Shown piece by piece: positions 24,425 to 35,692 of a stretch of 64,000 nucleotides of DNA. Position 1 is the stretch's first letter. The number at the start of each line of letters is the position of its first letter. The notes beneath the pieces were generated by a model. The model ran no database searches. It was not told the DNA's origin and was given only the letters and a program-made list of their open reading frames with translations. The translations under genes were made by a program, and so were the position numbers. The stretch is from Vermamoeba vermiformis (taxonomy: Eukaryota; Tubulinea; Echinamoebida), in assembly GCA_045837725.1 (NCBI GenBank), contig JBEWZL010000056.1, positions 124,001-188,000 of the forward strand, in the 5' to 3' direction.

Positions 24425-26745
24425 TTAGTACATAAGCGCAACTAAACTTAGTAAAGAAAGTACAAAAAACGGAGATCGAGCTGCGGATCCACTTGTCTTG
24501 CCGATTGGTTGCGTAGTGGAAGGACTATTACTAGTAGGAGTATTATCGCTTACACCACGCAATTTGTTCCATTGGCTGTATGTCTCAGACTTGGTCTCGC
24601 CGTTCCAAGTTTTGAAGCCCATCGTACCAAAGACTTTGAACGACAGATCTCCCAGTATATCACCAAGTTGCGATCTGAAATATTGTACATATGGACACCT
24701 ATGATAATAAATTATATTAGAACGATAAATAAAGTAATTTCTAGAAATTTTTGGAATAACGTACCAGATGTCGTTGCCACAACTACCATTGTAACATGTA
24801 GTCATTACTTCAGCAGGCAATAAATCTCTCGAACTCCACCATACGACTATTTCAGCGCTAGAAGCAAGCTCGCCGATGCGTGCCATGTAAGCGGCTTGCG
24901 AGGATTCAGATCCTTGAATCCTAAATTTGATCATTAATACGAATGTCGAATACAAAATGGATATATATTGTAATCTATACCAAATTCTATTATAGGTCAA
25001 CTTACCAAGTTTGGCAGTTTCCGGATGCAACAACAATCGGATCCGAATTCCAGCCAGTCTCGGATATGATTAAAGTTTCGTTATTAAGCTTAGCTAAGCG
25101 AGTAAAGTAATCTGCTGGCAATTTACTAGCATCGTTTTGAGCCGCTCCTTGAGGATACGAAGAAAGAGCAAGTCGATCCCGCTTTAAACCTATAATATTA
25201 TGAAAGCAAATGAGTCCTTGCCCTCAATAGTCGTCTATTCTATATATAGTAATATACTTATAATAATATGATGCTACTTAAACAAACCTGAAAGCAGATC
25301 CCAAGTAGTTTGATTGTAACCTTCAAGCTGGTCGTCGTACAAATCGGTCAAAATGAACGAAGGGAATAATATGACTTCGTAGCCTAAATCAGCGGCAGCT
25401 TTCTTAGCATAATCATACGCCATCTATTGAAAATTAAGATCAGCTCCAGGGATCGAACATCACTTTGAAATTTATAGTAGAACTGTATCGATATAATCAA
25501 TATATAGCTTACATTATAGCCAATTACGGTTTCGTTCCAATGCAAGGTACCGCATTTCTTCAAGTAAGCGCTGATCTCCACTCCCATGCAGATGTACTTT
25601 GGTTTGAAGGTTTTAATGAGGTACTGAAGATAGACCGAGTACGCCTGTATATATTGACTGTAAAGCCACATATCGGGGCAATCAGCAAACCAGTTATCTG
25701 TCAGTTCCTACGATTCAAAAACTCGTTAACAAGATCCGATCGTATTAAAATCGTACTTACAATAGCTCCGTTCACTCCTAGCTCTGCTTTAGTCGAGAAA
25801 GTGCCTCGCGTCATGACTGTTCCAAGCATCAGTGGCTTTGAGTTGCGATAAGGTTCATAATCCTGCAAGAAATTTCAAATTAATTGCCCGCAGTAGTTGT
25901 TATTCGTTACATAAGAGAAATAAGATGTTAATCCTATTATTACTAGCACGTTAAATCCGTAATCAACTTCCGCGAAAATATTTTGCCATTGTGCCAAGCG
26001 TATATTTAATTATAATGTATACACAATTCGGCAATTTTGAAGAGAGGCTCGAAACAGTATTTCAAATCAACGTATTATCAATCGCTAGATTTATTACCAC
26101 GCGAAAAAGAGCTAATTCCAAATAAGGAAAAAATTGTCCGAGCTCGTAAATGAGATTGGAAATACGCATTGACGGGCCTAATTCCGACCCGCAATCCCGA
26201 ACATTACGACAGTGTAATATGCTCTATACTATGACGTACTTACCGCAGCAAATTGGTTCATGGCCTTGGTCCAGTTCCAATAGTCAAACGGCGTGGATGT
26301 CTCAGTAAACAAACTCCAAGGCACGCCATAATGTTCCAAATGGTAGTATATAACATCTACGTTCTATTAGGCAATATAATAGGTTAATATAATCGATCTT
26401 TAAATATGGGAATACGAAATCAACACGTGGACTCGTTTCTAATGAATAGATAAATATTATTAAATGTGCATATAATAAAGTGATTATAGCCAATAATATA
26501 TAGGCTTTGTTTGTAACGGCTGCGGAAGTTTTTGTAAGTTAATTAAAGATATTGTCGACAGCAATTACCTCCGCTAATTCATCGATAGTATAGCCATTAC
26601 CAAATAATCTGAACAGTGGTGTGTTGCCAGGAATTGTTTGGATGGACGTTGAAGAGTACAAAGGCGTTGCGCTGATCGACCCGATCAACATCTGGCACGT
26701 GCACACGACAAGCACCGTTGCTATACAATAATTCCGTATATTCAT
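24425..26745 (-). CDS. Secreted, probably GPI-anchored clan GH-A-like glycoside hydrolase
   Basis: Eight exons on the minus strand (26745-26569, 26363-26244, 25862-25761, 25707-25528, 25423-25288, 25189-25006, 24920-24765, 24698-24425) give 442 aa. An N-terminal hydrophobic stretch (IATVLVVCTCQMLIGSISA) is a signal peptide. The C-terminus has a Ser/Thr-rich linker, small residues (SGSAARS) and a hydrophobic tail ending LSLLSLVALMY, the pattern of a GPI signal. Between them lies a TIM-barrel-like domain with KYICMGVEISAYL at the strand-4 position and TLIISETGWNSDP at strand 7. In clan GH-A enzymes these positions hold the acid/base and nucleophile glutamates. The strand-4 motif is usually NE; here it is VE. 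It probably trims a cell-surface or food polysaccharide. The exact family is not identified. Confidence 0.7.
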
Positions 26746-26889
26746 TAATAAATATTCCTACGGTAGTATTTTTAAAGCGGGCTGGTGCTCCAGATCTTCT
26801 TCTTCCCAAATCGAAAATAAATAAATTTTTGTGGCAAACAACAGAAGGCTACAAATTTAAGCCAAAATAGCACAAAAATTATACATACC

Positions 26890-27072
26890 ATGGCTGACAG
26901 ACGAATACGTGTAATATTGAACCATTTGGTAGACACAAGCAATGAAACCGAGCAGGATGTGATGATTTCCCGCGTCAAAACAAATGACGCAGATATGTAT
27001 GGCTACATTAAATACATTAATTGGCATATAATGAGTTTGATGGTCTTATTGGCCATGTTTTCGTTTGTTTAG
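26890..27072 (+). CDS. Small 60-aa protein with C-terminal membrane segment
   Basis: This intronless frame has an ATG in a good context (ACCATGGC). The first 40 residues are soluble and charged; the last 15-18 (IMSLMVLLAMFSFV) are hydrophobic, like a tail-anchored protein. It starts 144 bp from the minus-strand glycosidase gene in a head-to-head arrangement and ends 51 bp before the dehalogenase start. I do not recognise the family. Confidence 0.45.
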   Translation: MADRRIRVILNHLVDTSNETEQDVMISRVKTNDADMYGYIKYINWHIMSLMVLLAMFSFV

Positions 27073-27123
27073 CTAAAAAGCAAATTTTTCTGAATTGTTT
27101 TTTCGAATTTTAATCAGATCGCA

Positions 27124-29220
27124 ATGATACAAATCATTCTGGTCGCTTTTGTATTATGTATTATTATATTTATTATTACGGTCAAGATTTTAATGAGGCC
27201 TACTCCTTTTTCTAGCACGAGCAGCGGAGTCAAGTTCGAAGATGCAGTTCCAATTCCTGCTTGGTACGTGTTAACACTTATATAATATTAAATAACAATA
27301 ATTATATTATTAATGTATTTATTGATTGAATAAGAATTTTACAAGTCTTAATCAACATTTGTTCAAATATCTGGTCCTTTTTGCCGAGCTAAATTTCATG
27401 AATATTCGTTAATCCTCGTATTATATAATTTTAATATGAATATATTAGGCTTAAGCGACAATATCCATTCGAACGAAAAACAGCGGTGATAGATGGCATG
27501 AAAATCAATTTTGTGGACGAAGGAAAAGGTACTCATGCTAAATAATATTATTTAGTATTAATTGATTATTAAACCATAATTACCGGTAATAATAATGATT
27601 CTAATAACATAAAGGCTTTTTACCAATTGCGATCGGATCTCATGTTGCGAAACCTGACTTTCATTCTAATGACTATTAAATAGGCGATTATTGCGTAGTT
27701 TTATTCCACGGCAATCCTACATGGAGCTATTTGTACAGAAAAGTTATTGGACAGTTGTTAATGAAGAAAAATGTTCGCGTTATTGCTCCTGACATGGGTA
27801 CGTTCAAAATCGCTTCGATTTGTTATTTAGCTCTATTATAGTTATATACGATACGTATATATACCTTAATATTCTATTAGCTTTGAAATTCTCTTTAAAC
27901 TGAATGAATGCACATCCGTTACAAATTAAAAAAGTTCCCTTCCGTTGTCTAGTCTTTGTCAAACGAGATACTTTAATATTAGTTAATGATAGGAAATAGT
28001 AATAATGTGTTATATTGTGGCTACACAACGTTAATTTTCCTTATTAATAGTTGGATTTGGTTTGAGCGAAAAAGTGAACGACATTACGATTCACACGCCA
28101 GAGTTTCATACGACATTGTTCGTGAAGTTAATTGAAGCGCTCGACTTGAAGAAATTTACTGTCGTGGGCCAGGATTGGGGTGGTCCTATTGCTGCTCTTG
28201 TTGCCGCTAGATTGAAAGACAGGTACGATCTAGATCCCGATTTATTTTCTCTTTACGTTCTTAACTGATTCTTATATACATTATTTATATATCATATTAG
28301 GATCCGAAATTGAATTCTAGCTAGTTAGCAGTGATTTTTTTTTTCTTCGGGATCCGCTGACTTCTGAGAAAAATGATTTTTCTTTCAGTAATATACAATA
28401 ATTTATTGTCATAGGGTCAATGCCGCGGTCTTCATGAACACAGCAATAGTTTACCCGCGTAATTTGAGCGCGACACCGTTTCATCGGTTCTCAAACATGC
28501 CGCTCATCAGTGACTTCGTGTTCCGATTCTTCAATTTCCCAGTACCTATTATGGACCGCGTGCAAGGAATCAGATCTTCTATCGGAGCTGAAGAAAAGAA
28601 AGCATATAACTACCCGTTCCAGAAATTACGAGACAATGCTGGTACGTGTCAAGATCCAGATCTGCAACGCCAAATTTTTTTCCTCTGATTAATTATAAGA
28701 GAACTTTAGATATTTACGATACTAAATATATAATATTAATATTTTGCGACGCAGGTCCGTTAGCTTTAGCGCGCATGGTACCAGTCGGCATGAAGCATCC
28801 GAGCTTGAAATATTTCAAAGAAATGGAAGAATGGGCCACTCACTTTCAAGGCAAAGTACGTATATTGTTTGAGCATTCAATTTGAACCATTTTTTGTGCG
28901 AAACATCGCTAGGCACGACTCTTGTGCTGAAGTCACATGGATCTACCGGATCTGCCCGAATTTGAACGATGTTTATTATTACAATGGCAACATTTTATTT
29001 GTATCCAAGTACTAATTGGTGCTATTTTAAGGTCGGTATTATTTGGGGCACAAAAGATCCGATTCTCGGTCGTGCCTTCAAGCGCATGAAAGAATTGTTC
29101 CCGAACACCGTCACAGTCGTGGAAACAGACGGCGGTCATTTCTTGCAAGAAGAACATCCAGAGAAGATTGCTTCGGTCATTGCTAAGGTTACTTACGATA
29201 ATTTAGCAAGCACTATGTAA
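27124..29220 (+). CDS. Haloalkane-dehalogenase-like alpha/beta hydrolase with N-terminal membrane anchor
   Basis: Seven exons (27124-27263, 27449-27528, 27684-27797, 28051-28222, 28415-28641, 28755-28855, 29032-29220) give 340 aa. Residues 1-24 are a hydrophobic anchor (QIILVAFVLCIIIFIITV). Next come LFHGNPTWSYLYRK (oxyanion and halide-binding Asn), VVGQDWGGPIAAL (nucleophile Asp and halide-binding Trp), GIIWGTKDPILG (acid) and GGHFLQEEHP (catalytic His). Together these are the full catalytic set of the bacterial DhlA/DhaA/LinB group, which cleaves carbon-halogen bonds by an Asp-ester intermediate. Several eukaryotic relatives are epoxide hydrolases; the Asn and Trp halide residues favour dehalogenase-type chemistry, but the natural substrate is unknown. 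The membrane anchor is unusual for the bacterial enzymes. Confidence 0.85.
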
Positions 29221-29336
29221 TAAAGTGGTAAGATTATTTTTTCATAATTTTTTTTATTTTTCAGAAACCAAATGAAATTCAAATTATGGGTTTTTCGGGT
29301 ATTTTTTGGATGAATAACCAAAACACCAGGAGATAA

Positions 29337-30976
29337 TTAGGCATTATTGCCCTCTTTAATCCATATTTGGTCAGTTACACCAAATATTGGTAATGTGTAA
29401 TTTGACCTTTGCTCTTGTAAAGCAGATATTGTAGCGCCTAAATCATCCACAAACACAAAATTAGTTGTTAATTCTAAGTCCTTCACAATCAGTTTTCGCA
29501 CTTCAGCAAATGTGGAGCTAATGCTGCAAATGATAGAGCCAATGTATTTAGGCTTATTTGCATTGGACCCATCATCCCAAAATATTTTAAGTCGTTTTTC
29601 ATCTCTTCTGGGAAATTCTAAGCCTTCACTAGCCTGTGTTCCACCTGGTAATTTGCTGGCAAATTTGTCGATAACTGTTCGTTTCGAGTATTCAAAGTAG
29701 CTAGTGGATGCTTTTTGGTATGCATTATCAAGGTGGGTTTGAATGGCTGTTGAATCATTTGTCAGCACTTCTGCACTGGCACTATCCTTCAAATAGTGCA
29801 GAAAAAACTGTGTCATTCTTGGTGGGCCTTTGAGTTTGTTTGCAATCTGAAAAATTGAGTACGACAACTTTACAACCTTTAAAACATTACCTCTTTGTAA
29901 TTCACCTTGGCCTCTTTGACCCTAAAAAACTGTTCTATTGTTTTTGCGACCATTTCTGCTGTAAAATTTCCAATTTGCACCGATTGTATTTTAACTTCAT
30001 TTCCTACTTTAACTCCATTACTGAGATTGATGTTGGTTCCAGTCAATACCAAGCGCATTCTTTCATTCCATATTTTGGCCCAACCAGCTGTCAGGCAAAT
30101 GAGTTTGTAGTTGGGTAAATCTTTTTGTTCCAAATTTCGCCTGTTGTTGCAACTCTTCCAATCCGCTGGAATGTCACAAAGGTATTGTAGATCATCAAGG
30201 TGCAGAACCATAACTTTGTTGTTCATTCTTTCAAGCAAGTTGTGCAACAGTGCCTGGCATGTGCTCTCTTCAACTGCAGTTGCATCTTCTAGTTCAAACT
30301 CATTTGCATCAAGAGCCCCTTCCTGTAACAAAGTAAGTATTATATGTGCTTGTTGGAAGTGCTTACTGCTTTCATAATTGATTTCCATACTGCTGCAAAC
30401 GTAGACATAACTAATTTTTCCATTTGCAGAATGAACTCTTGCTCTTTCAAGCCTGTTGGTGGTATTGGGCGATTGAAGTGATGACTGTATTGCGATAATA
30501 CGGAGCAATTTGGAGTTATTCGAACGTAGAATGCTTCTGCCTCCTTCACAGCAACGTGGATCGTAGTTGTTTTGCCCACACCAGGCGAATCAAATATTGT
30601 TAGAATACTGGCTTCTTTAGGTGGTCCAGTAATAAAGTCTACCACTTGCAACAATACATTTGACGGATAAGGGCAATAATAGGGAACCGAGATCGAGAAG
30701 TTCGCACTCGGATCTTTCATGAAGGGGAGGCCAATCGCTTTGGATAAATTAAATATTAAATTAGTAAAATAATTAAGAAATGTTCGTGCAATTGGAACCT
30801 ACGGGTCTCGACGTTGTTCGAGGGATCTGGATTTAGTTTAGAATTAATTTTATTGCAATGGCGGCAAAACAAATTTGTTACTTACGAATACTAGAGGCAT
30901 CTTTATTTTTTTTGGTGACAAAACTATCGTAATATTCTGGTTCGTCCAGCTTGCGTTTGCGAGGATTGCCGGCCAT
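29337..30976 (-). CDS. Crinkler-type P-loop NTPase protein
   Basis: Four exons on the minus strand (30976-30886, 30737-30367, 30322-29891, 29846-29337) give 467 aa with no interruption. A basic N-terminus (AGNPRKRKLDE) may be a nuclear signal. Walker A is IFDSPGVGKTTTIHV near residue 80 and a Walker-B-like strand is KVMVLHLDDLQYL near 190. This NTPase layout is typical of the central domain of Crinkler (CR) effector-like proteins. The last 80 residues (from KRLKIFWDDG) may be a small ubiquitin-like fold, which would be an unusual C-terminal place for it. Codon and dinucleotide use resemble the decayed locus at 14880-17350 more than the neighbouring genes. The Crinkler label rests on overall resemblance, so it is moderate; a STAND-like NTPase is the alternative. 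Confidence 0.62.
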
Positions 30977-31192
30977 TTGCAGGAAAAAGGACAAGTATTA
31001 TTCTTGGTGAACTCGAAGAAATAAAACTATTGCGTATTGTCTTTACGTTGTTTGATTGGAATAAAAAATGAAAGAAATCGCTTGTAACAAATAACGAGTT
31101 AAAAAATTTATTACTAACGTAATCTAAACTAAACTGAAAAAAACAATTGTGCGCAAATTCCGTTGCAAGACAGCAGCTACAATGTATCAAAT

Positions 31193-32211
31193 TTAAACAA
31201 CGGTGTTGGTGGGCATGACAGGAGCATCCTTGCGAAGAGTAGTGGCAGCGCGAGTCTGCTTATCAACATCACCACCGCAGCCAACGATTTGACGGCAGTT
31301 GCAGTTTTGATAGAAGAACTTGTCGAAACAGAACTCCACTTCAGCCTTCTTGTGAGAGGGGAACACAAAGTTCAATTGAAGGTTGTCCCACAAAGTGATC
31401 TTGAAGCCGAACGGTTGTGAGTACACAATGTTGCGGGCAGAGTCAGCACGGAGGCGCAAAGTGCATTGAGAGTTGTTGTCAGTGAAGTACTCGTCGTCTT
31501 GTTCGTACTCAATGGGCTTGCATTCAGAGAAGAGCTCAGTGGCGTAAGTTTGCACTTGAACACCGAAGTTTTGGCCGTCGCATCGCAAGTTGCCTATCGA
31601 TATCGATCTCGTTAGTAATACGAACTCAGAGAATAAATAGCGAAACGAAAGTCGTTTGAAAGCGTGAAATTTGTATCGCTTGACAGGTGTCATCAAGTGT
31701 CAAAAGTGTCATAAATTTAGATCGATGCAACCAACAACTGACTTACCGTGAAGTTCCAAAGCACTAATAGAAACAGACTCGATTTGATTGGAGCGCACGT
31801 TGACCAAGGCTTGGCTGCAGCGTTCGTAGACTTCGAGTTCGTAGCGCTTGTTGTGGCAAGTGTCGTACAACACACCAGTCAATTTAGCAAAGAAGTGGTC
31901 TTCGAACAAAGCTACAAACAGTAACTAGTATTAGATACGATTGTTATTAGGATCGGTGATTGTGACGTACTTGAAGTGCGTTGGAAGATGTCCATCTCGT
32001 CCCACTCAAACACCCAGCAGTTTTGACCGCAAGAGATGTTGAAGTCACGACCGCACGGCAATTCGAGGTAAGTCGTGGTGACATCGATCTGTTTGAAGCC
32101 AATAATGTTGTTGAACGATGGGTTGGACGGATTCAAGCACACATCCGTGTTGTTCGCACTGCAGCACACGACCACAAGTGCAACGAGCAATACTTGAGCG
32201 ATTCGCTTCAT
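31193..32211 (-). CDS. Secreted Cys-containing protein, paralogue A of a divergent pair
   Basis: Three exons on the minus strand (32211-31971, 31911-31747, 31593-31193) give 268 aa. A clear signal peptide (AQVLLVALVVVCCSANNTD) starts the protein. The mature part has scattered Cys pairs (CGQNCW, QNCNCRQIVGCGG) and aromatic beta-strand-like stretches, and no membrane segment. Codons favour C in the third position (TTC, AAC, GAC, TAC), unlike most neighbours, which suggests strong expression. Introns are phase 1 after exons of 241 and 165 nt. The divergent gene at 32751 has phase-1 introns after 238 and 162 nt and an alignable C-terminal half, so the two are paralogues. The function is unknown. 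Confidence 0.78.
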
Positions 32212-32281
32212 AATGTTGATGAAGAAGAGCTTGTTGTTGTTGTTTGGTTGAGATGAATTGAATCGAATGAAACGAATCTGC

Positions 32282-32288
32282 TTTTAAA
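32282..32288 (-). promoter_or_regulatory. TATA-like box of the secreted paralogue A gene
   Basis: TTTAAAA on the minus strand lies about 70 nt before the ATG at 32211. The partner gene has a similar element at a matching distance. Confidence 0.4.
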
Positions 32289-32675
32289 GCTTGGTTCGGA
32301 ACTGGCAGGCCAATCAAACGGTAAAATTTATCTAAAAATTCTAGTCAATAGTTGGTCAAAAGTGAACGCATTGCTGTTCATTTCCATGGTAATTCGAATT
32401 TTGGTTGTAATTATTGGGTAATTTTAACTAATTTGTACAAATTAGTAACACGCACCTGTAACAAAACTAACTCGATAATATCACTTACCTAATTATACTC
32501 TACCGATATTGACCATTTTTTCAGGTTTCTGAGCCAGGTTTTGGAAAGAAGATCCCGATCGACAAAACTGCGAATTTTCTGGTCAAAATATCTCCATGGT
32601 TTGACAGTGCTTCATCATTGCCGCATTTCATCGTGATAGCTCTCGGTCGTGGTGCTATATTTGGCCTTGGAAAAA

Positions 32676-32683
32676 CTATAAGA
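32676..32683 (+). promoter_or_regulatory. TATA-like box of the secreted paralogue B gene
   Basis: CTATAAGA lies about 70 nt before the ATG at 32751. It mirrors the element in front of the divergent paralogue. Confidence 0.4.
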
Positions 32684-32750
32684 ACGCATTGAAGACTGAA
32701 CATTTTTCATCTTCATCGAACACTCGACAACAACTTCTCTTCACTCGCAA

Positions 32751-33689
32751 ATGAAAACTAGTATCATAGCCTTATTAGTATTCGCACTTGTAGCCATCAG
32801 CAGTGCGAATCTCTGCCCTTCAGTGATCAATGATGGAAACAGACGCGACGAGGCACTCAACTTTGAGTACTTCTCGTTCCCTTCGTTCTATTACGGATAC
32901 TGGCCCTTCAACGTGTCTGCTAACCAACACCCCGAATTCTTGCTCCAATTCACTGAACACAACATTCAATTGTTCTCTTTCATTGGCAGTACGTAACTAG
33001 AAATTTCCTCGTACAAATTCCGAGAAATGAATGTTCTGACGTATTATTCGTACTTAGGCAACGGTGACTTGCAAATTGCCGTGTTCTGCGACGGTCGCAT
33101 CACCAACACTCAACAACAATGGTCCACTGAGTTCCACGCTTTCGGAACTTTCTCTCCTTTCGGTCTGCGCACTGTTCCTGACTTCAAGTGGGTCACCTTG
33201 TACGACATTGACATGTGCGGTAAGCATTCATTACTATAATCAATATATCAACTTGTTCACTTCTTTTATTCCTCTTCAAATTCGGATCTCGATCCATTCG
33301 ACAAAAAACTAATTTCATTCATACCATATTACACTTATAATGCGAAACGATATTTCAATTACGATAATTAACCTATTTTAATATTCATAGGTCGCACTCA
33401 AAATGGCAACCGTTTCAACATCTCGATCAGCTACGCTGACTTCTGGTCTGACTCGCCCGCTGATGACATCTGGAGCTCCAAGTCCATCGAACGCCTCCCC
33501 ATTGGCTATTGCACGCACGAACACCTCGAAGCTGGTGGCTACAACTACGTCCAATCCAAGGGCTTCTGGATCGAGTTCACTTTTGAGTGGGGTATCCTCA
33601 ACTTCTACGTGCCTGCTAACATTCCTGGCTTCATCTACAAGAACACTATTTTGGACTTCTGGGACCACTGCGAGTGCAACGTCGCCTAA
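32751..33689 (+). CDS. Secreted protein, paralogue B of a divergent pair
   Basis: Three exons (32751-32988, 33058-33219, 33391-33689) give 232 aa. A signal peptide (SIIALLVFALVAISSANLC) is followed by a mature domain rich in Phe, Trp and Tyr (LNFEYFSFPSFYYGYWPF). The C-terminal part (FWIEFTFEWGILNFYVPAN, then DHCECNVA) aligns loosely with paralogue A (ITLWDNLQLNFVFPS, then NCNC). Codon use is strongly biased to C-ending codons. The intron positions and phases match those of paralogue A almost exactly. Such abundant small secreted proteins in protists are often matrix, wall or defence proteins; that is inference. Confidence 0.78.
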
Positions 33690-34102
33690 TAGAGCATTTC
33701 TCTGAAAGATCCGTTACGCGAAGCAACAAGAATAATTCGTAATTGGCTCAAATGTTCATTTTGCTGTGAATTAAGAGCCTAATACGAATATTTCTTGTTG
33801 ATTTTTCCTTTTCTTTTTAGTTTAGTCAAATAAAATTTAGGTGCAGTTTCATTTTTACTACCGATCTCGACTGATGAACACATAACCTTTATAACCGGCA
33901 CTTCATTATTACCGTATCACCATATTTTCTACTTCAGTACCAATATCAGCCAGGCAACACGAATCAATTGACTAAAAAACCCAATGTCAGTTTAGGCGAG
34001 CCTGAATATTTAGGTAAATACTCCAAAGCTAATATTTATCTGCTATCAAGACTTTATTACAATACTATCTTATTTACAACGCTTACAATATTTTTTAAAT
34101 AA
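33690..34102. other. Convergent intergenic region
   Basis: This AT-rich stretch separates the ends of secreted paralogue B (plus) and the first HTH gene (minus). It holds AATAAA-like sequence near 33827 and no supported gene. Confidence 0.5.
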
Positions 34103-35032
34103 TTAATTGATTTTGATCTTTTCGTTACATTCAATAACTTGCAATATTGAATACTCACTCCATTCGTTATAATATGTAGGATACATCGCGCAGCTATTGG
34201 TGCTAATATAATGAGTTTCGTGCCTCATCTGTTGCAACATGGGAACAAATCCATTTTCCTCGCGCTCTTTTCTTGATCTCGCTTCATGACTCTTCCCAAA
34301 GTCGGCAATGTTATCGTTATGGTTATAACATTCGCTATATCCATATTTAGTCTCACTTGGCTCACAGACAAATGTGGATGTACTCCTTGCAGATGGCGCG
34401 TGCGTACTGGATTTCAGTTCTTGCGCATTAGCCACTTGATTACCTGTTACGTTCTCGCAGTCTATCATGCACGAGTAAGTTCCATCATTATTAATAACGA
34501 CATAGTGTTGTCTAGTGCGGTATTGCCGAATCCACGCTTTGAGCTTCTGTTCAGCACTGTTCCAGCCTTTGCTTCGCTCAGCGCCATTCATGAACTGACT
34601 CAATCGCGTGGGACTATAAAGACATCGTACTATTAGAACCTTAAGGTATGTTATGATGACGGATAAATAGAACTGGGATTGGATTTTACTTTCGCTACCG
34701 CTAACTCGTAATAATTTAAAATCAATTAATTTCAGAGTCATATTAACATTTACATTATTATGTAGGTATTCTAGTGTTGCCTCATACCTGAATCCGCATT
34801 CCGTCGCAATTCGTTTTTGTGAAACGCCAGCGCGCAAAATCTGTTGCAGCTCGTTGATGAGACTGAGTGTTGGCGCCACTCTGAGCGACATCTTGTGCAT
34901 ATGAATGTCAATCGGATGTGATTTGGCATCGTCCAATCGTTGCTCTAAGCCAAGTTTCAAACGTCGTTTCTTATGTCTCGTTGCGGATGTGGCGGTGTCG
35001 TCAAGATTGGCTTCTGAATAGGTTCGTTTCAT
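34103..35032 (-). CDS. HTH DNA-binding family protein, member A
   Basis: Two exons on the minus strand (35032-34788, 34613-34103) give 251 aa. A basic leader (ATRHKKRRLKLG) is followed by LSLINELQQILRAG and a helix-turn-helix that crosses the splice site: VSQKRIATECGFS in exon 1, then PTRLSQFMNG in exon 2. A conserved tail, KGWNSAEQKLKAWIRQYR, follows. The HTH looks like the Cro/C1 (XRE) or HNF1/POU-specific fold: SQxxIAxxxGxSxTxLSxF. The last 150 residues are polar and acidic with Ser, Asn and Tyr, like a transcription activation region. The splice falls between the second and third base of the Ser codon (AG|T), exactly as in the three paralogues. The protein is probably a sequence-specific transcription factor; I know no named family that fits. 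Confidence 0.72.
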   Translation of the reverse strand: MKRTYSEANLDDTATSATRHKKRRLKLGLEQRLDDAKSHPIDIHMHKMSLRVAPTLSLINELQQILRAGVSQKRIATECGFRYEATLEYLHNNVNVNMTLKLIDFKLLRVSGSESKIQSQFYLSVIITYLKVLIVRCLYSPTRLSQFMNGAERSKGWNSAEQKLKAWIRQYRTRQHYVVINNDGTYSCMIDCENVTGNQVANAQELKSSTHAPSARSTSTFVCEPSETKYGYSECYNHNDNIADFGKSHEARSRKEREENGFVPMLQQMRHETHYISTNSCAMYPTYYNEWSEYSILQVIECNEKIKIN

Positions 35033-35692
35033 ATTATATAGAGTGCTACTTTTTATTATGACTTGTTGTATTCGACAGAGAACTGCAATGAAAATGAATT
35101 TGAGTTTAGTTTTTCTAAAAACGGCCTACTTTTTGATACTGTCGACAACCGTGGCAAAATCTGACAGATTTCGGCGGAACAATTCTCCCACGACTACCGC
35201 TTAGGTCCAAATCGTGGTGCTGGCGTGGTCGTCGTAGAATAAAAGAGCCAGGAAAGTTTCGAAGTTAGCGGTAAGTTTTTTGGTTTCGTTCTAAAATATC
35301 TATTGCTAACAGATTAATATCATAGTTCGTCGTATTAATGGGCACTTAGTACCACAAGGAACCAAAATCTTTTTTTGACATATTCGGTGGATCTTTTTTT
35401 GACATGCGCGGTGGATCTTTCTTCCGATGCGACGATAAAAATAATCTCACGCCGTAAGTACTCCGAAACAAGTTTCACTTGCCACATAATGTTTATTTTA
35501 AATCCATCTTTCATTACATGCACTCAAAACAAACACTTTTAAGACTTTTTTTTCACATCATATCTCCGACGCTGCCCGTGTTGCGAGAGATGCTAATTAT
35601 AGACTCTGTCAAATCTGATGATGGAAATGCTGTCGTGCTGATCGATCTCGCGCTGTACAGGTCTCGTAGTCTTTGCTTCCAAGGTCCTCGTG
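35033..35692. other. Intergenic region between HTH members A and B
   Basis: About 660 nt hold the promoter of member A and the 3' flank of member B. A tandem-like run around 35370-35420 repeats 'TTTTTTTGACAT' and 'GGTGGATC' with slight change. No gene is supported. Confidence 0.5.
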
